A stretch of 33,931 nucleotides of DNA from Chara braunii (lineage: Eukaryota > Streptophyta > Charophyceae > Charales > Characeae). The notes under the pieces were generated by a model that made no database searches, was not told the origin of the DNA, and worked only from the letters and a program-made list of their open reading frames with translations. Numbering within the stretch: the first letter of the stretch is position 1; every line of letters begins with the position of its first letter. The translations under genes and the position numbers were made by a program. The DNA is taken from assembly GCA_003427395.1 (NCBI GenBank), contig BFEA01000295.1:298511-332441 (forward strand), read 5' to 3'. This document shows positions 19,421-31,655 of the stretch, piece after piece.

Positions 19421-20847
19421 TCAATACTTTTCGTGAAATCTCCGTATGAAGGGTGGTATTTTGATTAGTTCGATGAAGATAACTGCTGATGACGACACTT
19501 TTGTGTCGTTTACAACCTCATGAAAAGAAAGACTGCCCATTCTGGATGAGCAAACGATCATGTGTCTAAATACAATTTTCATTCTGAGACATTTGTACTC
19601 AATGCAGATAAGAGAATCTCTTGGTTGACCGGATCTGGCAACCAAGAAAATCGAAGGTTTCAAAATCATTATCCATGCGTTTTAAAGTCGATGTGGTAGA
19701 GTAAAAGTTCACAAAGCAAAACAACAGACGCTCGATCAACTCTGGTCCCTTGTGCGTAACAAGCATGACGTCATTGATCAGACGGAAATCAAAGGTCAAG
19801 CGGGCGTTTCTACCGAGAGTGCTAATGAACTGATACTCAACAAAGACACAGAGGATGCGCACTAGCGGCGAGCTCGTGGTCTTTCCTATGGGGATACCAA
19901 CCAACTGCTTTAACAACACACTGATAACAAACGTATAAGTGTGGCTAAGTTCCAATTTGACAAAAGAAACCATATCATGCAGATCCAAGCTGTCGACAAT
20001 GGTCACCGCCAATTGTTTTACCAAAAGATGTACCACGCCCTTTGGTGTTGGCACGGACAAAGGTTCGCCCTTTGGAGCGATGGTAACCCACAATCTAGTC
20101 AATGACTGACAATCGCATGGGGGATATCCCGATGTGGAAGCCTACTAAACATTTCCTTATTATCAAAGGAGTACGTATGCACATAGTAATCAGACCTCAT
20201 CCTCATGATCTTGTTACTTGTCTCGGACAATCATTTCGCTAACATGAAAACGAACAGTAAATTAAAGTGCCAAATGCGGGGAATGGTTGTCAGCGTGTGA
20301 TTCAGCGCACACGATACAAGCCGACTCGTTCGAACCATCGGTTCATTGTAAGTTGGGCAGATAGGTCTGAATCTGTCCAGATCCTTGTGCTTGGACAAAA
20401 TGTATGTTGAGCTAAAGTTCCCGCTCCTCTCTCATCTGACAAAGTAGGTAAGACCCCAAACATTCACATCTTCTATGATTTCTCCCAAAGATCTGACCCT
20501 CGAATACTTAGATAATCCGATAGCCTTAATTACGAACAAAGGTCGACACATGACCAACGTCTCACCCGGGTTCCTATCAAGTGGTGTAAGCATCAACCCT
20601 TCGAACATATCTTTAAGGTCGAGTTCTTGGCGCAGTCCCAGATAATCACCTACGTTTGACGGGGGATCAACGAGGCATTTCTGCAAAATATCAAAAGGAA
20701 TAGGTGGAGGTTTCGTACGATAATCAACCCGTCGTACCTTTTTCGGGTAAAAACTTGATCTCCGAGCATGCAGAAAGAGCGTTTTCTAGGCTCGAAGGAG
20801 GTCGGGAGAGGTACCAGTAATGGGTGGATGGGGGGGGAGGTAGGCAA
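19421..20847 (-). pseudogene. Decayed reverse transcriptase
   Basis: Read on the minus strand from 20,847 downwards. 'GLMLTPLDRNPGETLVMCR' (about 20,535-20,600) and 'SRVRSLGEIIEDVNVWGL' form the upstream part. After several stops, a 167-codon frame (20,102-19,599) carries 'DSLDLHDMVSF' (residues 37-47), 'KQLVGIPIGKTTSSPL' (65-80, the RT 'GIPMG-x-SP' motif), 'FRLINDVMLV' (106-115, in the position of Y/FxDD) and 'FLGCQI' (152-157). The catalytic aspartate pair reads N-D, so activity is expected to be lost. A further 82-codon frame (19,669-19,421) overlaps the end and may continue it. Family: an unclassified non-LTR-like or PLE-like RT; the 'LDRNPGETLV' block recalls elements of plants and algae. 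No RNase H or integrase was seen. Confidence 0.75.
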
Positions 20848-21114
20848 ACAAAAAAACTTACTAAAAAAAAAATAATTTTTTTTTCGAAGTCTCGAAAAAA
20901 AACAAATAAGGCCGGTGAATTTTCACAAAAATTACAAGCGATTAAAAAATTATCTATTTTTTATGATAATCTGCCTGTTCAAAAAGTAGCAAAAAAAACG
21001 CAGCCCATCCGGGTTGTTTTTGCTTTTCAGGGCGTGTGGACCTCCTTTTGGAAACCGGTGTCGTTACAAGCGGAAAACAAAGGCAAAAACAAAAGAGGAA
21101 AAAAAAATAAAAAA
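20848..21114. other. A-rich spacer
   Basis: A-rich on the + strand with many A runs. No gene is recognised. Confidence 0.5.
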
Positions 21115-21200
21115 CAAGAAAATGAAACGGGACTCGAACGTCCCGCGGTACCGGCAAGCGGTCGTTGCATGTGGCCAAACGGCTCACACAGTGCGCCGGT
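21115..21200 (-). other. tRNA-like segment (possible SINE head or tRNA pseudogene)
   Basis: On the minus strand, 'TGAGCCGTTTGG' (complement of 21,175-21,186) resembles an A box, and 'CGTTCGAGTCC' (complement of 21,130-21,140) matches a B box at all but its first base. They are about 48 bases apart, the usual tRNA spacing. The B box sits in a 6-bp hairpin (21,128-21,145). A cloverleaf cannot be completed convincingly: the anticodon loop lacks U33. A T-rich run follows on the minus strand. A SINE head is possible, as is chance. Confidence 0.3.
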
Positions 21201-23860
<2,660 letters not shown>

Positions 23861-23875
23861 TTATATATATACATC

Positions 23876-24628
23876 CAGGGTTACCAGCCAGGACGTATGG
23901 AGGCCCCCGGGCAGACCTTCGACGTTCAGGCGTTCGGGGTCCGAACCCAGCGGCGTTCGGGCCCCGCCAAAAATTATTTTGAGCCCTAAAAATATTTTGT
24001 TTTTTCTGAATTCTTTTTTATAAGTTCTCTATGACGTGACGTACATGCCTGTAAATTTTCAAGTCATTTGGCTCCACCAAATAAGAATTAAAAATCGCCA
24101 AAGATGGCGGTGTCAAAACATGCTCGCCCACATTTTGTTTCACTTTTTACTTTTTGTTTTCACTTTAGTTCGTGGTCTAAACAATTTTATTATTTTTTGA
24201 AAGTTTTTTAGTGGGTTTTGCATTATGTGAACTACACATCAATAAATTTTCAGGGCATTTATCTCTGCCAAAACAAAATGAAAAATCGCCAAAGATGGCA
24301 GTGTCGAAAACATGCTTGCTCACTCACTAAATTTAATTCTCTTTTTATTTTTATTTATTTTTATTATTAGTATTTGTTCTGTGTATTTTATTTTTATTTC
24401 AAATTTGGCAAGGAATTCGGACGTAATGCTCAGGAAAATCTTGTTTAATTTATTTTTCTTCATAACATATCTTGTTTCCAGATTTTTTTGATGACGTTTT
24501 TTTTTTTTTTTTTTTTTTTTTTTTGGGTCCGCGTTTTGCCTGAACAGCCGAACGCATCCCCCAGGGGTCCCATACGTTCGGGTTTTCGGGTTTGGGCGTT
24601 CAGCCCGTTCCGAATGCCGGTCACCCTG
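23876..24628. mobile_element. 753-bp non-autonomous hAT-like element (MITE-type)
   Basis: The left end is CAGGGTTACCAGC at 23,876 and the right end, read inward, is CAGGGTGACCGGC from 24,628, giving imperfect terminal inverted repeats. The flanks carry an 8-bp duplication, TATACATC (23,868-23,875) and TATACATT (24,629-24,636), matching at 7 of 8 positions; 8-bp target duplications and CAGGG ends are characteristic of hAT transposons. Subterminal DNA at both ends is rich in 'CGTTCGG' words, possible transposase sites. The AT-rich interior holds an imperfect 190-bp direct repeat ('aaaatcgccaaagatggc' near 24,091 and 24,282) and a T28 run, and no transposase. It sits beside a (TA)n tract, so the duplication could in principle be coincidental. 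Confidence 0.8.
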
Positions 24629-24636
24629 TATACATT

Positions 24637-24637
24637 A

Positions 24638-24672
<35 letters not shown>

Positions 24673-24693
24673 TATTTTTTTTTTTTGTATGTG

Positions 24694-24733
<40 letters not shown>
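24637..24733. repeat. (TA)n, (GT)n and (GA)n microsatellites
   Basis: Consecutive short TA, T, GT and GA tracts directly after the hAT-like element. Confidence 0.95.
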
Positions 24734-24736
<3 letters not shown>

Positions 24737-25100
24737 CCGATACATTATTTTTGTGCTCTGTGCACATAGCATCTACCATGCAAAATATTGTGGATGGTTG
24801 CGAAAATATGAGCGCATGGCCTGTCAAAAGGCCCTACATGATGCGCTGCCACAGAACATTGTGTTTCAAAGTCCGCCTGATGTGGGGGCCACCTCTTTGG
24901 GAGGGCCTAGCAAGAGGTTGTGCACATCAGATGAGGAAAGACGTTGTAAAAACAAAAATAAATTACCCCTCTACTGCCGTCCACATCAACAACACGAGAG
25001 AAACAAAATGAAGATAGAAAAAAACTGCAACAACAACACCAACTAGAACAACAACAATAATAACAAAAAAACAAAGAGAAAAAAAATAATAATAAATTAA
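24734..25100. other. Coding-like but unassigned interval
   Basis: One + frame reads 'ACQKALHDALPQNIVFQSPP' and 'GATSLGGPSKRLCTSDEERR' at about 24,810-24,945 with protein-like composition, then decays into an A-rich stretch. The family is not recognised. It directly precedes the hammerhead ribozyme and could be part of the same repeat. Confidence 0.3.
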
Positions 25101-25117
25101 AAAAAATCACCGGGCCA

Positions 25118-25176
25118 ACACGTTGTCGTGGCTTAGCCTCCTGATGAGTCGGTGAGACTCCGGTGAAACAACGTGT
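25118..25176 (+). ncRNA. Type III hammerhead ribozyme
   Basis: All parts of a hammerhead self-cleaving ribozyme are present in order. Stem III 5' strand ACACGTTGT (25,118-25,126) pairs over 9 bp without mismatch to ACAACGTGT (25,168-25,176). C at 25,127 is the cleavage nucleotide of a GTC triplet. Stem I is the hairpin GTGGC-tta-GCCTC (25,128-25,140; one T-T mismatch). The core CTGATGA is 25,141-25,147. Stem II is GTCGG/CCGGT with a 7-base loop (25,148-25,164; closed by a G-T pair). The second core strand GAA(A) begins at 25,165. Stem III is the open stem, the type III arrangement of plant retrozymes, viroids and satellite RNAs. Predicted cleavage is after 25,127. The wobble closing stem II and the small stem I may lower activity. 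Confidence 0.8.
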
Positions 25177-25252
25177 GTGTCGTGGTCGTGCTCCCACCAG
25201 GTGTCATTGCAGACAATGCTATTATATGTTGTTGTTCAGACAGACCGTTCTA

Positions 25253-25500
25253 GTGCTGCGACTACCACTACAACTAATGCTACTATTACTATTACTACTA
25301 CTACTAGTATTACTACTACTACTACTACTACCTCTACTACTACCTCTACTACTACCACTACTGCTACTACCCGCACCATGACTACAACAAATTGTAGTGG
25401 TACTACAAATAAGACTTTTACCGCCCCTACTGTTGCTTGTGGTGACACAACACCACAAAGTATGTTAACAGTATGCTAGTACTACTAGTACTAATACATA
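25253..25500. repeat. ACT-triplet degenerate array
   Basis: Imperfect (ACT)n with interruptions, densest at 25,283-25,345. Its complement type, AGT, dominates 25,818-26,235, so the two arrays are roughly inverted with respect to each other. Threonine-rich or serine-rich frames are by-products. Confidence 0.85.
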
Positions 25501-25772
25501 GTACCTGTAGCGCTGCCATTAGTGAGCACACGATAGAAAAACGAACCGCATGCCACTTCAAATCGCAGCACCGCTGGTTGCTGCTATTACTGTGGCCGCT
25601 GATGCTGCTACATGTACTGCTACTCCATTACCACTCGCGAAAACTGCAAATTATACACTACATATGGAAGCACGACTGCCGTTTTGCCCGCCATTAATGT
25701 TACCACTACCAACGCTTGTTCCACTCTGTCACACATCCTCTGTGTGTGTGTGCGCAGGGGGGGAGGGGGGGG
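25501..25772. other. Spacer with (GT)n and G-runs
   Basis: Unassigned DNA, then (GT)n and G7/G9 runs at about 25,741-25,773. The G runs could form a quadruplex. Confidence 0.5.
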
Positions 25773-25825
25773 GTACATCAGCCTCTTAATGAGGCGGTGC
25801 TGATATGTCAAAACGACATGTAGTA
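25773..25825 (+). other. Degenerate hammerhead-like or hairpin structure
   Basis: The block 'agcctcTTAATGAGgcggtg' (25,780-25,799) aligns to 'agcctcCTGATGAGtcggtg' of the ribozyme at 25,135, and 'AAAAC-ACaTGT' downstream parallels 'GAAAC-ACgTGT'. The core has changed (CTGATGA to TTAATGA, GAAA to AAAA), so cleavage is not expected. It also folds on its own: GCCTC-ttaat-GAGGC inside ATCAGC/GCTGAT, and ATGTC-aaaac-GACAT. It is either a dead second copy about 650 bases downstream or a chance resemblance. Confidence 0.35.
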
Positions 25826-26235
25826 GCAACAGGTAAAATTACTACAGTTGGTTGTAGTAGAGCTGGTAGCAGTGCATGTGGTACTAGTATAGGTGTTACA
25901 TGTTGCAATTGAGGTAGCAAATGTCATACCCGTAATAGTTGTACGATATGTAGTTGCAATAGAAGTAATAGTACTAGTGGTTGTAGCAGTAGTAGTAGTA
26001 TCATCGTCTACAGCCAAATAGAATACCAATTATTATAGTTGTATTAGCGACGAGTTTCGATCTAGATGTAGTTATAAATACCGTGCGTTCTATTTGGGTG
26101 AAGACGGTAGTGGTGGAGGTAAAGTAACACTTGAAAGAGCATCATGCACCTCAACGGCCAGTACTGCTACCAATGGAGGTAGTAGTAGTGGTTACGTAGC
26201 ACAAGTTGTACTTGTACACATGGCAACAAAGTTGG
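25818..26235. repeat. AGT-triplet degenerate array
   Basis: Imperfect AGT/GTA triplets with the strongest run 'agcagtagtagtagtatc' near 25,985-26,002. Confidence 0.75.
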
Positions 26236-26741
26236 TACAAGTGGGGGTGGGAGCAGTATGTGCGTGCACTGTGATTTTGCAATCAAAGGTCACACAATAC
26301 AAGGAATCACCATGAGTAACACATACGACATATTGCATGTCTTTGAACCCCGATAAGCCTCACAAATAAAATGACAGAAAAACAATCGATTACAGATGTC
26401 AGAAGATGAATACAAACCTTTGAACCTGCTTCGTTCTTTGTATCATTGAATTGGTGATGCACTACAAAACCCCAGTGATGCAAAAATATGCGATTATAAT
26501 GGCCAACGAGAAAGAGGAGAAGGAAGGGGACAATGATCCTCACCATCCTCGTTCGTTCCGTTCTTTGTTTGGGTACTGACCCTTGTGCTTTTTGTGAATG
26601 ATGTCCTACATAGAGGATGTTGCAGACTATGTTCAAAGTATTCAAATTACAATTACGTAGTGAACAACAAGGCAATACTTGTGGATAAATTCGAACCACT
26701 AGCACGAAAATATCTGTCACCGGAGAGAGAGAGAGAGAGAG

Positions 26742-26789
<48 letters not shown>

Positions 26790-26995
26790 TAATGGACGTA
26801 GTAGATGAATTTGGACAAAAACCGCATAAGAAAATGAAGGCAACTCAAACACATTTTTTGAAAATGGACATGAAAGCAACATTAATAATTCCGAAAATAA
26901 CTGCCCGCTATAATTTATGCTATATATATACATGACAAAAGGATTATTGGAAAACTGCAGACAACCGGATGTCTTTTTTTTTTTTTTTTTCTCTA
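26236..26995. other. Unassigned interval with A48 and T18 runs
   Basis: No gene is recognised on either strand. It contains (GA)n plus an A run of about 46 bases (26,741-26,786) and a T run at 26,973-26,990, followed by (CTAT)n at about 26,992-27,023. Confidence 0.5.
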
Positions 26996-27059
26996 TCTAT
27001 CTATCTATTTATCTATCTATCTGTTTACTCCTCTCTCTCTCTGTAATCATTTTACACCA

Positions 27060-27510
27060 TAAGGCCACCACCCTCCCAGTCGTCGTTGTCGTACTCTTGG
27101 TGTGGTTTGAATCCTGTGTACGAGACGTCCTCAGGATTTGACTATCTCATCCGCAAAGCCTGCACCGATAACTCTGGGAGTTCCCCTTCTCACAATTACC
27201 CAATATTTTGGTCATCTTCTTGTAAGCCCTCTAGCGATTCCAAACGTTCGGTTTCTTGGAATCGTCAACCAACAACCTCATTATGTCATCAAGGGTTCCC
27301 AAACACCAATCAGTGTGTCCAACGAGCTCATCGATCAAGCCCCTACATCAGGCCACAGTCCACGTATCTTGTCAGTTGAGATGCGGAAGCACGATCGACG
27401 TTGCGTCCGACCACTCCCGCCACCTCTGGCGATACCGTCGTGTGCATCACTCTGTCGTCGGCCTCCCTGACAGCCTTGCCCACAACCAGAAACCATTCTT
27501 GGAGTAATGA
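27060..27510 (+). other. Open but unassigned frames
   Basis: Two overlapping + frames (27,086-27,379 and 27,138-27,470) look moderately protein-like ('LGVPLLTITQYFGHLL', 'VRFLGIVNQQPHYVI') without a motif I recognise. It may be a remnant of a mobile-element protein; confidence is low. Confidence 0.25.
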
Positions 27511-27579
27511 AGAACAAAGACAAACGATGTAGATGCGAAGTCGAAACCACAAACGGCACGACATAAACAATGCATGTCA

Positions 27580-27580
27580 A

Positions 27581-27613
<33 letters not shown>
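27580..27613. repeat. (CT)n(CA)n microsatellite
   Basis: Short perfect dinucleotide tracts. Confidence 0.9.
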
Positions 27614-27754
27614 TGTACAACCACACAGATGTGGGGAATCGTGCATTTTCTATTGTATTGTGCGCTGACATTTCCATTGTTTCATTGATGGTTTCTGATG
27701 GATTGCGAGTGGAAAGGGAGAAAAACAATGTTCGGGGTTTCTTGACAAAATGTG

Positions 27755-28115
27755 CACGCACTACCACTAATGCTGACATTGTGACTACCAAAACAGAAGT
27801 TTGTACCACTATTGCTACGAATGACGGCTACCACTGCACCAATATCCCACATTACCATAATTATCAATAACATTATGCACTACGACCAGTAGCACTCCTG
27901 CCACAAACACTTGTACGTGGACACAAAATTGCACAAAATAAAGTTGTAATGACCGAACGTTCTATTTGTGGCAGTCATATGACCATCATAAGTTCGACCA
28001 CCACGGCCACGGTGCCGACAACTACTACTAATACTGCCTGACGTACGACTGTCACTACGACTAATCCCACCAATACTGCTCGGCGCATGACTGCCACTAC
28101 GGCTAATCCCACATT
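27755..28115. repeat. ACT-triplet array with 42-bp duplication
   Basis: Degenerate ACT/CTA triplets as at 25,253-25,500. The unit starting 'atactgc' at 28,031 is repeated at 28,073 (42 bp) with shared words 'gactg-cactacg' and 'ctaatcccac'. The word 'cgttctatttg' near 27,957 also occurs at 26,087, linking this array to the earlier triplet region. Confidence 0.7.
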
Positions 28116-28345
28116 CCCCCCACTGACCATCGCCTGACACCGAAAACAACGATACAAAGGTTTTATCACGAGCGAAATAAAAAGTACAGGTTGAAAAACA
28201 AAAAAAAAGAAAAAAAAACCATCATGGCTTCATTACAACAATCGCCATACCGCAAATGTTGGTGGTGGATGTGTGGGGCGTTGCGGTTTCCGTCTCCTAC
28301 TGCACGCGAGAGAGATAGACTTTCTCTCTCTCTCACGCGTGCGTG

Positions 28346-28346
<1 letters not shown>

Positions 28347-28426
<80 letters not shown>
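28347..28426. repeat. (GA)n microsatellite
   Basis: About 80 bases of GA with one interruption. A CT tract precedes it at 28,320-28,333, so a long hairpin is possible. Confidence 0.97.
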
Positions 28427-28427
<1 letters not shown>

Positions 28428-28764
28428 GATAAGGGCGGATCCGCAGACGTTCCACGCTAAAGTAGATGAAGTTCCTATGCACGTTGCATGATCGATTGTT
28501 TGGTGGCGAACCTGTGGTCGACCGAGGTTACACCGGTCGTCGGAGCAACAACGCGCCGCCTCAACTTGTCCCACCTACGGCCTGGGACCACGAATACTGC
28601 AAACTGAACACAAATAAAATTGTAGGAAAAAAAAAAAAAAAAAAAAAACAACGAAAACAAAGACCGTCGGAATTGCTCACTGCCAAATCGAGCCGCCAGA
28701 CCGCTATCTCCTTAGAAAACGAAAAGAAACAAGAAAAGCTTACTGACGACCCAAAAAATATACC

Positions 28765-29245
28765 CTACGCCAGTGACATCATTTGCCTTCCCAAACCATA
28801 TTCACGGGTAGCTTCGAAAATTGGCCTCAGGCTGCCTCGGGTGGCATGCAAAAAAGATACTGGCAGTTTAACCCACCACTCAAATCTGTTCGCAATCTCG
28901 TTTTGCAAGTTCGAGACATGATCATCCTGAAGTATCTCGAGGTCCTGAGACTTATTGAATACCAGATGACCTATGACCTCAATCACTCTAGCACCACTCA
29001 ATGGCCTATTCTCCAAGATCACCGTCTATAGCTAAACATCGTCCGCCAACAAGGTCTTTGTGTATCTAGTAAGAGTTCTCTCATTCTCGTCTAAGTGCAC
29101 TAGAAGAGGAATATCAAATCCTAGCGCAGTTTCTCTAGGTCTTATCAACTTTTTTGCTCTATAGGAATTAGAGTCGCGTTGTCGGGCGACCACAGACAAG
29201 TCGGCCACCCGAAATACTAAAGGTTGAGCCTTGGTTAGATGCCTG
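28765..29245 (-). pseudogene. Decayed minus-strand coding remnant, family unknown
   Basis: One frame stays protein-like for about 160 codons with only two stops, which lie close together (near 29,026 and 29,032). Read from the high end it gives 'VADLSVVARQRDSNSYRAKK', 'GFDIPLLVHLDENERTLTRY', then after the stops 'ILENRPLSGARVIEVIGHLV' and 'NEIANRFEWWVKLPVSF'. Average hydrophobicity and charged clusters are those of a folded protein. I cannot assign it; a retroelement gag or pol fragment is plausible. The end at 28,765 is a stop, and the upstream limit fades near 29,245. Confidence 0.45.
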
Positions 29246-29740
29246 GGGGAGAATCAACTGACACTTTCATCAGGGCCGTCGGGAAAAATTAGAGGTCAGA
29301 AAAGGATCCCAAAAATTTCCCCCATCAATTATAAAAACTGACCCTTGAAATCAACATGATAAACGGTCGCGTCTGTCGCGCCTGGTACCTGTTTTTTTTG
29401 TTCGTTCCGAGGCTGTTCCCGAAGCGCGCGGTTGCGGAGCGGGAGTATGGTATTAGGCCTTGGTGCGCCTCTTTTACGCTGACCAATTGTTGAGGAAATT
29501 AACCCTTGATTTTCATAAACTTAAATTACAAAATAAAAAAATAAGCAAAATAATTAAAAATAATAAAAGGAAAGAAAACAAATGATTATTTATTGTTTGA
29601 TAAAATTTTATCAGAACTTATTCTTGATGAATTTTAACCGGAAATTATTGATTTACATTGGGTCTATCGATTTCTACTAGTTTCTGATAATTATAAACCC
29701 ACGTTTGATTTTGCCTGATTCGTCAATTTACAACCCTCGC
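29246..29740. other. Spacer, partly AT-rich
   Basis: No gene is recognised. 29,500-29,700 is AT-rich. Confidence 0.5.
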
Positions 29741-30260
29741 TATAACCTTGATGTTGTTGAGTGAGTGGAGCCGATTTTGGGTTACATCAACGTGGTTGGT
29801 TGGGTGCTGCTATTGGTACTACTACGAGATGAGTCAGTGCGGCTGGGTTTTGTGGTCCTGGCGGCATGTTGACAAAATGCGGTCATCGGCTCGACTTCGT
29901 GACACACGGCGCTCCTATTTTTTACCGGGTCACTGGTTCGGACTGAGCACGACACACTGGTTCGGAACTGGCAGGTGCGGTCATCTGTTTGGCATTGGCA
30001 TGGTTCATCTGCGATATGGTACTATACTCTGTATTCGTCTGGTACGGTTACTGGTTCGGAACTGGTATGGTACTTCAGTTCACTGCTCGGATGACCGCAA
30101 TAACCGCTAGTTCAGAATGGCACGGTACGACAAGCAGGTACTTATTTTCAGGTTCGGAACGGGTACGGTATTGAGCAGTTCGATATTGGTATTTCCTGGT
30201 GCGGTACTCTAATCCATTTCAGCGTCGCTGTAGTTCATTGCATTCTTACTGGCACGACAC
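29741..30260. repeat. Dispersed 'ggttcggaac' minisatellite-like region
   Basis: The word 'tggttcgga' or 'aggttcgga' with a following 'actgg' or 'acggg' occurs near 29,934, 29,950, 30,050 and 30,151, with related 'ggta(c/t)ggt' words between. Spacing is irregular (about 17 to 100 bases), so this is a degenerate array and not a tidy tandem repeat. Confidence 0.5.
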
Positions 30261-31655
30261 TTATTCTAGGCTTGATCGCAGGTCCTACACGTCTGATCTA
30301 TCTTGATACGATGACTGACTCGGGTCATGGCAGATCTATTTCCATTCTTTTTATGGTGCTGGCCCTGGTATGGTCGCCGCGAATATCGAAGATGCAACAG
30401 TCCACCAACGGGCCTTTAATACGCCTAGACCGCGGAACCACTGATACTATTGCGGTTGGGTGCGGCAGTCTTACTCCTCTGGGGTCTACGACTTGGGGGC
30501 CAGGCCAATTGAGTGGTCCCGCCTACTATTTTCCCTAGGCCTGAGGCCTGCTCGCCATGGGGGAATAGGCGGTCTCGGCCGTGGCGACCACAAGGAGGAG
30601 ACTGAGTGGATATAGGGGAGGCCAGTGCCAAGGAGGGGGTACTTCGGAGTAGGCAGAGAGGAAGTGTGCCTGGTGTACCCCGCCTACCTCCGACACTCTT
30701 CGCGGAGATCAGAAGGCCCGATTGATGAGGGAGACTAGGAATAAGCACGACACAGGCAGTGAGAGAGGGACGTTTTTGATTGGCGAGGGCAGACGGGTGT
30801 GCCTGGTGTACGCTGTGTGCTAGAGCTTCGCACAGAGCGGAAAGTCCATTCCGTGTAGGCAAAGGATGGCTTCCTGGCGCAGATGATCAGGAGGAGGGGC
30901 TAGTTTAGGAGGACGAGGCGGGTTTACACGGTGCCAAATTGAGCCGACCGATCGTAATTGGAACCCAGAAGTAGGTGCACGGGGAGGAAGGAAAGGTGAG
31001 CCAGGTGCTCACGGAGGATCACTTACTCTGGTCAGAGTTCCGCTATCCGGCGAAGCGGGATCACTGGAGACTGTTCGAGTTGCTGCACAGGGGCGCAGAG
31101 AGATTAGCCGGGAAGGAAGAAGAGAGGCGCACCGTGTAAGTTGCAGACTAGGTGGATGCACAATTCGTCAGACACAGTGAACGTAGGGTGCACAACAGGT
31201 GACCGGGTTGGGCCAGGCACACGCCCCCTGCATTCCTTGCGTGACTCCGTCGGTGTATCGTCCAGGGTATAAAGGCTCAGTTCAGTGGGGAGGCGAAAGT
31301 AACCCGGTCATATAAGTGCACATTGAGTTATCTCCATTCGCAACTGGAGCCAGTTCGTTTGCTCTCGGTTGATTGCTAAGTGGGTGAAGTGTGGGGAGAA
31401 GAGAGAGCGAGAGCAAGGAAAGAGGGAAGGGAAATACGTGCAAACAGCGAACGCGTTGTACGCACCTAAGAACCCGAATCAGGTTCTAACCAGCACGTGA
31501 GTGGTAAACCAAGACCTGTGCACAGTAAAGGGGGAAAAGAGAGAAAGCATTCCAAGAGCGATACGTGCTAGTAGGAGGATCTGCAAGTATGAACAACATT
31601 TGGCTCAAAGGGTTGACCTCGGTGTATTACGCGGACGTGCACGCTAATCGGAGGT
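30261..31655. other. GC-rich interval without recognised gene
   Basis: A small duplication is visible: 'gtgtgcctggtgta' at 30,665 and 30,798. A TATA-like 'gtataaaggc' lies at 31,267 upstream of purine-rich DNA, which could be a promoter in a decayed LTR, but no matching second LTR is in view. The long minus frame at 30,425-30,862 looks compositional. Confidence 0.4.

Noticed and set aside
19483-19514. Second hammerhead candidate (CTGATGA followed by a 7-bp stem)
   Set aside because: The second core strand reads TTTA in place of GAAA and no stem III is found. It lies in the remnant of a reverse transcriptase.
25236-25479. Thr-, Ser-, Leu- and Val-rich ORFs
   Set aside because: Translations of an ACT triplet array in several frames and on both strands.
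31240-31520. LTR with TATA box (gtataaaggc)
   Set aside because: No matching second LTR, primer-binding site or pol sequence was found in the window; kept only as a remark in the interval.
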